From assembly GCF_003265705.1 (NCBI RefSeq), contig NW_020313288.1, positions 2,609,723-2,673,722 of the forward strand: DNA of 64,000 nt, read 5' to 3'. Both the position numbers and the translations under genes were made by a program. Source of the DNA: Callorhinus ursinus. Its lineage: Eukaryota > Chordata > Mammalia > Carnivora > Otariidae. The number at the start of each line of letters is the position of its first letter. The first letter of the stretch is position 1. The notes under the pieces were generated by a model. It saw only the letters and a list, made by a program, of their open reading frames with translations, was not told the origin of the DNA and made no database searches. This document shows positions 61,300 to 64,000 of this stretch, one piece after another.

Positions 61300-61580
61300 A
61301 AAATGCAAAAAATTACAATGAACAAGATATCAAAATTTTAAATAAGCACAGAATTAGTATTACTGAGTTTTCCCATTGGCTCAGCATGGCACTGTTACTG
61401 ATCCTGATTTTAATTTTTAATTTGTTTTATTTTTATTTTAAATTAAAAATTCTGTTTTAAAACAAAGACAGGACCAGTAACAATGCCATGCCGAGCCAAA
61501 AGGGAAACTCAGGAATACTGATTCTATTTAAAGTGTTGACATTTTGTTCATTATGGATTTGTTGGTCATCAGTGTTGACT
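61300..61580. repeat. Imperfect palindrome, about 280 bp
   Basis: Arms 61365-61406 and 61469-61510 are near-perfect inverted copies (GAGTTTTCCCATTGGCTCAG against CCGAGCCAAAAGGGAAACTC). Weaker pairing continues outward to about 61300 and 61575. The A/T-rich loop is about 62 bp. It resembles a palindromic non-autonomous DNA transposon. Confidence 0.75.
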
Positions 61581-61649
61581 TTTTTAAATTGCATTAAAAT
61601 AATCTTTGTCTTGATGACTGGGTTTTTGGCACCCCCTTAAACTTTCTCC

Positions 61650-61835
61650 CCAGGCGAGCTCACCCTGGTCCCTCCCAGCACAATCCTCAAAGCAACCAAC
61701 TGTAAGAGGGGCGTACTGTTTCTATACCCCCTCTACAGAGGGGGAAACTGAGGCTCAGCGAGGTCAAGTCACGCAGAAAGAGTGCGGGGATTTGAGTCCA
61801 GCCAGCTGATTCTGGAGCTCACACACTTCCCACGA
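61650..61835 (+). mobile_element. MIR element
   Basis: AGAGGGGGAAACTGAGGCTCAG, GCGAGGTCAAGTCACGCAG and GATTTGAGTCCAGCC. Confidence 0.7.
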
Positions 61836-61839
61836 TCCC

Positions 61840-62840
61840 ACGCCATCTTCCTCACGCTACAGGTGGCTAAGCCTCGGTTTCCTTAACTGTCAAGTGACAT
61901 CAAAGAGTGAACAGGGGGACGTCCCTGGCATGAATTCAGTGAGCTAATTGGTGAGGCTTAGTATAGTGCCTGGGACGTTCTTAGCACTCAATAAATGGCT
62001 ATTATCACGACTATTACCAGCAGCCACTTGTGCAACCACAGACAGGAGCAGGACATCAGGGTTGGCTGAGAAGCAGGGGTTGGGGGTGGTCAGGAGTCCT
62101 CCTACGGCATCCCACCCCTTGGCCCTGCCTGGCCCCTGGTTCTCGGCTCAGCCGCAGGATGGGCTGGTGGAGCAGGGCTGGAGACAGCTTCCGTCTCCAT
62201 GGAGACCGGAGGACGGTGCCTGAAGCCCTGTGGGTCTCTGATGTGCCAGGAGAGTCGGTAAAAAGGACAAAAATTAAACCCAGCAGGCACCCTGTGAGCT
62301 AAAGATGCACTTTCCTTAGCCTCTTGCTTCTACCCAAAAGGAACTGGGGGGTGGAGGGGAAGGGGCCGGAGAGAGCCTAGTCCAGCTCCCGTCTGGCCTT
62401 GGGGAGCTGAAACTCAGCATTCCACCTTCTGAGCAGTACTCAGCTCTGGAGTTCATTCCCTGACCCAGCTCGAGCACCTCAGCCAGAGCAGGGGTGGGGG
62501 CAGGGCAGGGAAAACAGCCTGTGCATCTGGAAGCATTTGGAGCCCATGAGGCCGCTTGGCCTGAGTTGTTTCCAGCCAGGGGTGGGGTGGGGGGGGGAAA
62601 CCCGGTCACAATTGGCATCATGGCAGGGGTCCCGCCAGCTGGGACATTACTGAAGAAGCAGAGGGTGGGAGCAGAGCCCATTGGAGAGTCCGGGTGGGAG
62701 GCTTCCAGCAAATCACTTGGCTCTCCCGTCCTCAAGGACCATCCACGCTGTAGCCCCTGTCATCTTCCACCACAAGGATGGACACATTGTAGATGCTTGG
62801 GCTGCAGGGAGCATGGGCATGCAAGTATCTGTTCGAGTCC
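61840..62840. other. Upstream intergenic, no gene seen
   Basis: Includes a MIR-like tail at about 61925-62000 (GTGCCTGGGACGTTC ... AATAAATGGC). The rest is unique-looking and GC-moderate; frames are unconvincing. Confidence 0.5.
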
Positions 62841-62861
62841 CTGCAAATCAGCTCTTTTTTT

Positions 62862-63073
62862 AAAAAAAAGATTTTATTTATTTATTATTTAGAGAGATCG
62901 TGAGTGCACTTGTGAGCACAGGGAGGGCAGAGGGAGGGAGAGAGAGAACCTCAAGCAGACTCTGCGCTGAGCGTGGAGCCCAACGTGGGGCTCCATCTCA
63001 CCACCCTGAGATCATGATCTGAATTGAAACCAAGAGTCGGATGTTCAACGGACTGAGCCACACAGGGGTCCCT
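62862..63073 (-). mobile_element. Can-SINE 19 (older type)
   Basis: Minus-strand copy between AATCAGCTCTTTTTT duplications at 62846 and 63075. Confidence 0.92.
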
Positions 63074-63092
63074 CAATCAGCTCTTTTTTTTT

Positions 63093-63124
63093 TTTAAGAT
63101 TTTATTTATTTATTCATGAGAGAC

Positions 63125-63156
<32 letters not shown>

Positions 63157-63279
63157 GCAGAGGGAGAAGCAGGCTCCCAAGGAGCAGGGAGCCCGATGCG
63201 GGACTCGATCCCAGGACCCTGGGATCATGACCTGAGCCGAAGGCAGACGCTTAACCAGCTGAGCCCCCCCAGGCGCCCT
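63093..63279 (-). mobile_element. Can-SINE 20
   Basis: Younger minus-strand copy with a long (GA)n. It shares the AATCAGCTCTTT duplication on both sides (63075 and 63281). Confidence 0.94.
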
Positions 63280-63335
63280 CAATCAGCTCTTTAAATACAA
63301 AACAAAACAAACTTAAATAAATTGATCTTAAAGGC

Positions 63336-63527
63336 TGGGATGCCTGGCTGGCTCAATCAGTTAAGTGTCTGCCTTCGGCTCGGGTCATGGTCCCAGGGTC
63401 CTGGGATTGAGTCCCACATCGGGCTCGCGGCTCAGCAGGGACCCTGCTTCTCCCTCTGCTGCTCCCCCTGCTTGTGCACTTGCTCTCTCTGACAAATAAA
63501 TAAATAAAACCTTAAAACATTTTATCA
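63336..63527 (+). mobile_element. Can-SINE 21
   Basis: Plus-strand copy, ATCTTAAAGGC before and ATCATAAAGGC after. With SINEs 19 and 20 in minus orientation it makes an inverted pair. Confidence 0.92.
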
Positions 63528-63539
63528 TAAAGGCAAATC

Positions 63540-64000
63540 TACATTGCTGCCTTAAAAAGGAATGAGGTTTATTAGATATGCGGTGAAAACCATGTTTTTT
63601 AGGAGGTTTAAATTGGACTCTGACACTCTTCCTCTTGGTTCAGAAGGGCCATCAGCAAGCATTAGAGGTGTGAAAGACCCGTTAGCACCTGAAAGACTTT
63701 CTCCCGTCTTCAGTGGAACCGCAAATGAGCTGGAAAAGGTGGTCTTTCCATCAACCCCCAAATCACAGTGGGAGTCCCACCTTTTGGGAAACCCTGGATT
63801 AGGAGACAGTGCTCTAACCCTAACAAAAGGTGGTTTGTGCTGTGTGGCCCTGGGTGAATCACCTGAACTCTCTGGGCCCCAACTCCTTTATAGGTAAAAT
63901 GTGGGGAGGGGCGGTGGCAATTCTGTGAAACGGAGCTGTGAGGCTCACATGATACCATGGATGGGTAGCGGGGTGAGCCCCAGCCCTGCAATAACAGTGT
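63540..64000. other. Window end, no gene seen
   Basis: A MIR-like or old transposon scrap at about 63600-63800 (AACCCTGGATTAGGAGACAG, then a MIR-like tail). No coding sequence recognised. Confidence 0.4.

Overview
This window is ordinary mammalian nuclear DNA carrying one protein-coding gene, CELF5 (CUGBP/Elav-like family member 5, a neuronal RNA-binding splicing regulator), complete and on the minus strand. Twelve coding exons could be placed to the base, from the ATG at 59623 to the TGA at 12413. Every junction is GT-AG, the phases all agree, and the joined frame is 1455 nt (484 residues plus stop). No other gene of any class was found. Nearly all other open frames are artefacts of GC-rich, CA-rich or repeat sequence.

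The host is a carnivore. At least 21 tRNA-Lys-derived Can-SINEs are present, with the head GGCGCCTGGGTGGCTCAGT and the tail AAATAAATAAATAAAATCTTT. The subtype resembles arctoid carnivores (bear, seal, mustelid) more than the dog-type SINEC_Cf; this species hint is inferred from memory of the families. Older layers are L1 3' ends, L2 and MIR fragments, MLT1-like MaLR LTRs and small hAT-type DNA transposons.

Layout: 1-9180 is intergenic DNA downstream of the gene, almost all repeat fossils, with a short interstitial telomeric array at 5163-5201. About 9180-12412 is the inferred 3' UTR. Exons 12 to 3 occupy 12413-27031 and are separated by introns of 89 to 2807 bp, many of which carry their own degenerate tandem repeat. 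Intron 2 (11.3 kb) holds two RFX X-boxes, an internal CpG island and an excellent minus-strand splice donor. Intron 1 (21 kb) is dense in SINE/L1 and holds an AT-rich POU-octamer element. Exon 1 and its CpG island lie at about 59340-60000. From 60040 to 64000 is upstream intergenic DNA containing a roughly 280-bp palindrome and several SINEs.

I did not find an undescribed multi-gene system. The strongest leads are regulatory: a possible internal promoter in intron 2 that could yield a CELF5 form lacking RRM1, the POU element in intron 1, the uORF and GCC repeat in the 5' leader, and a GC-rich minisatellite that abuts the exon 4 splice donor.
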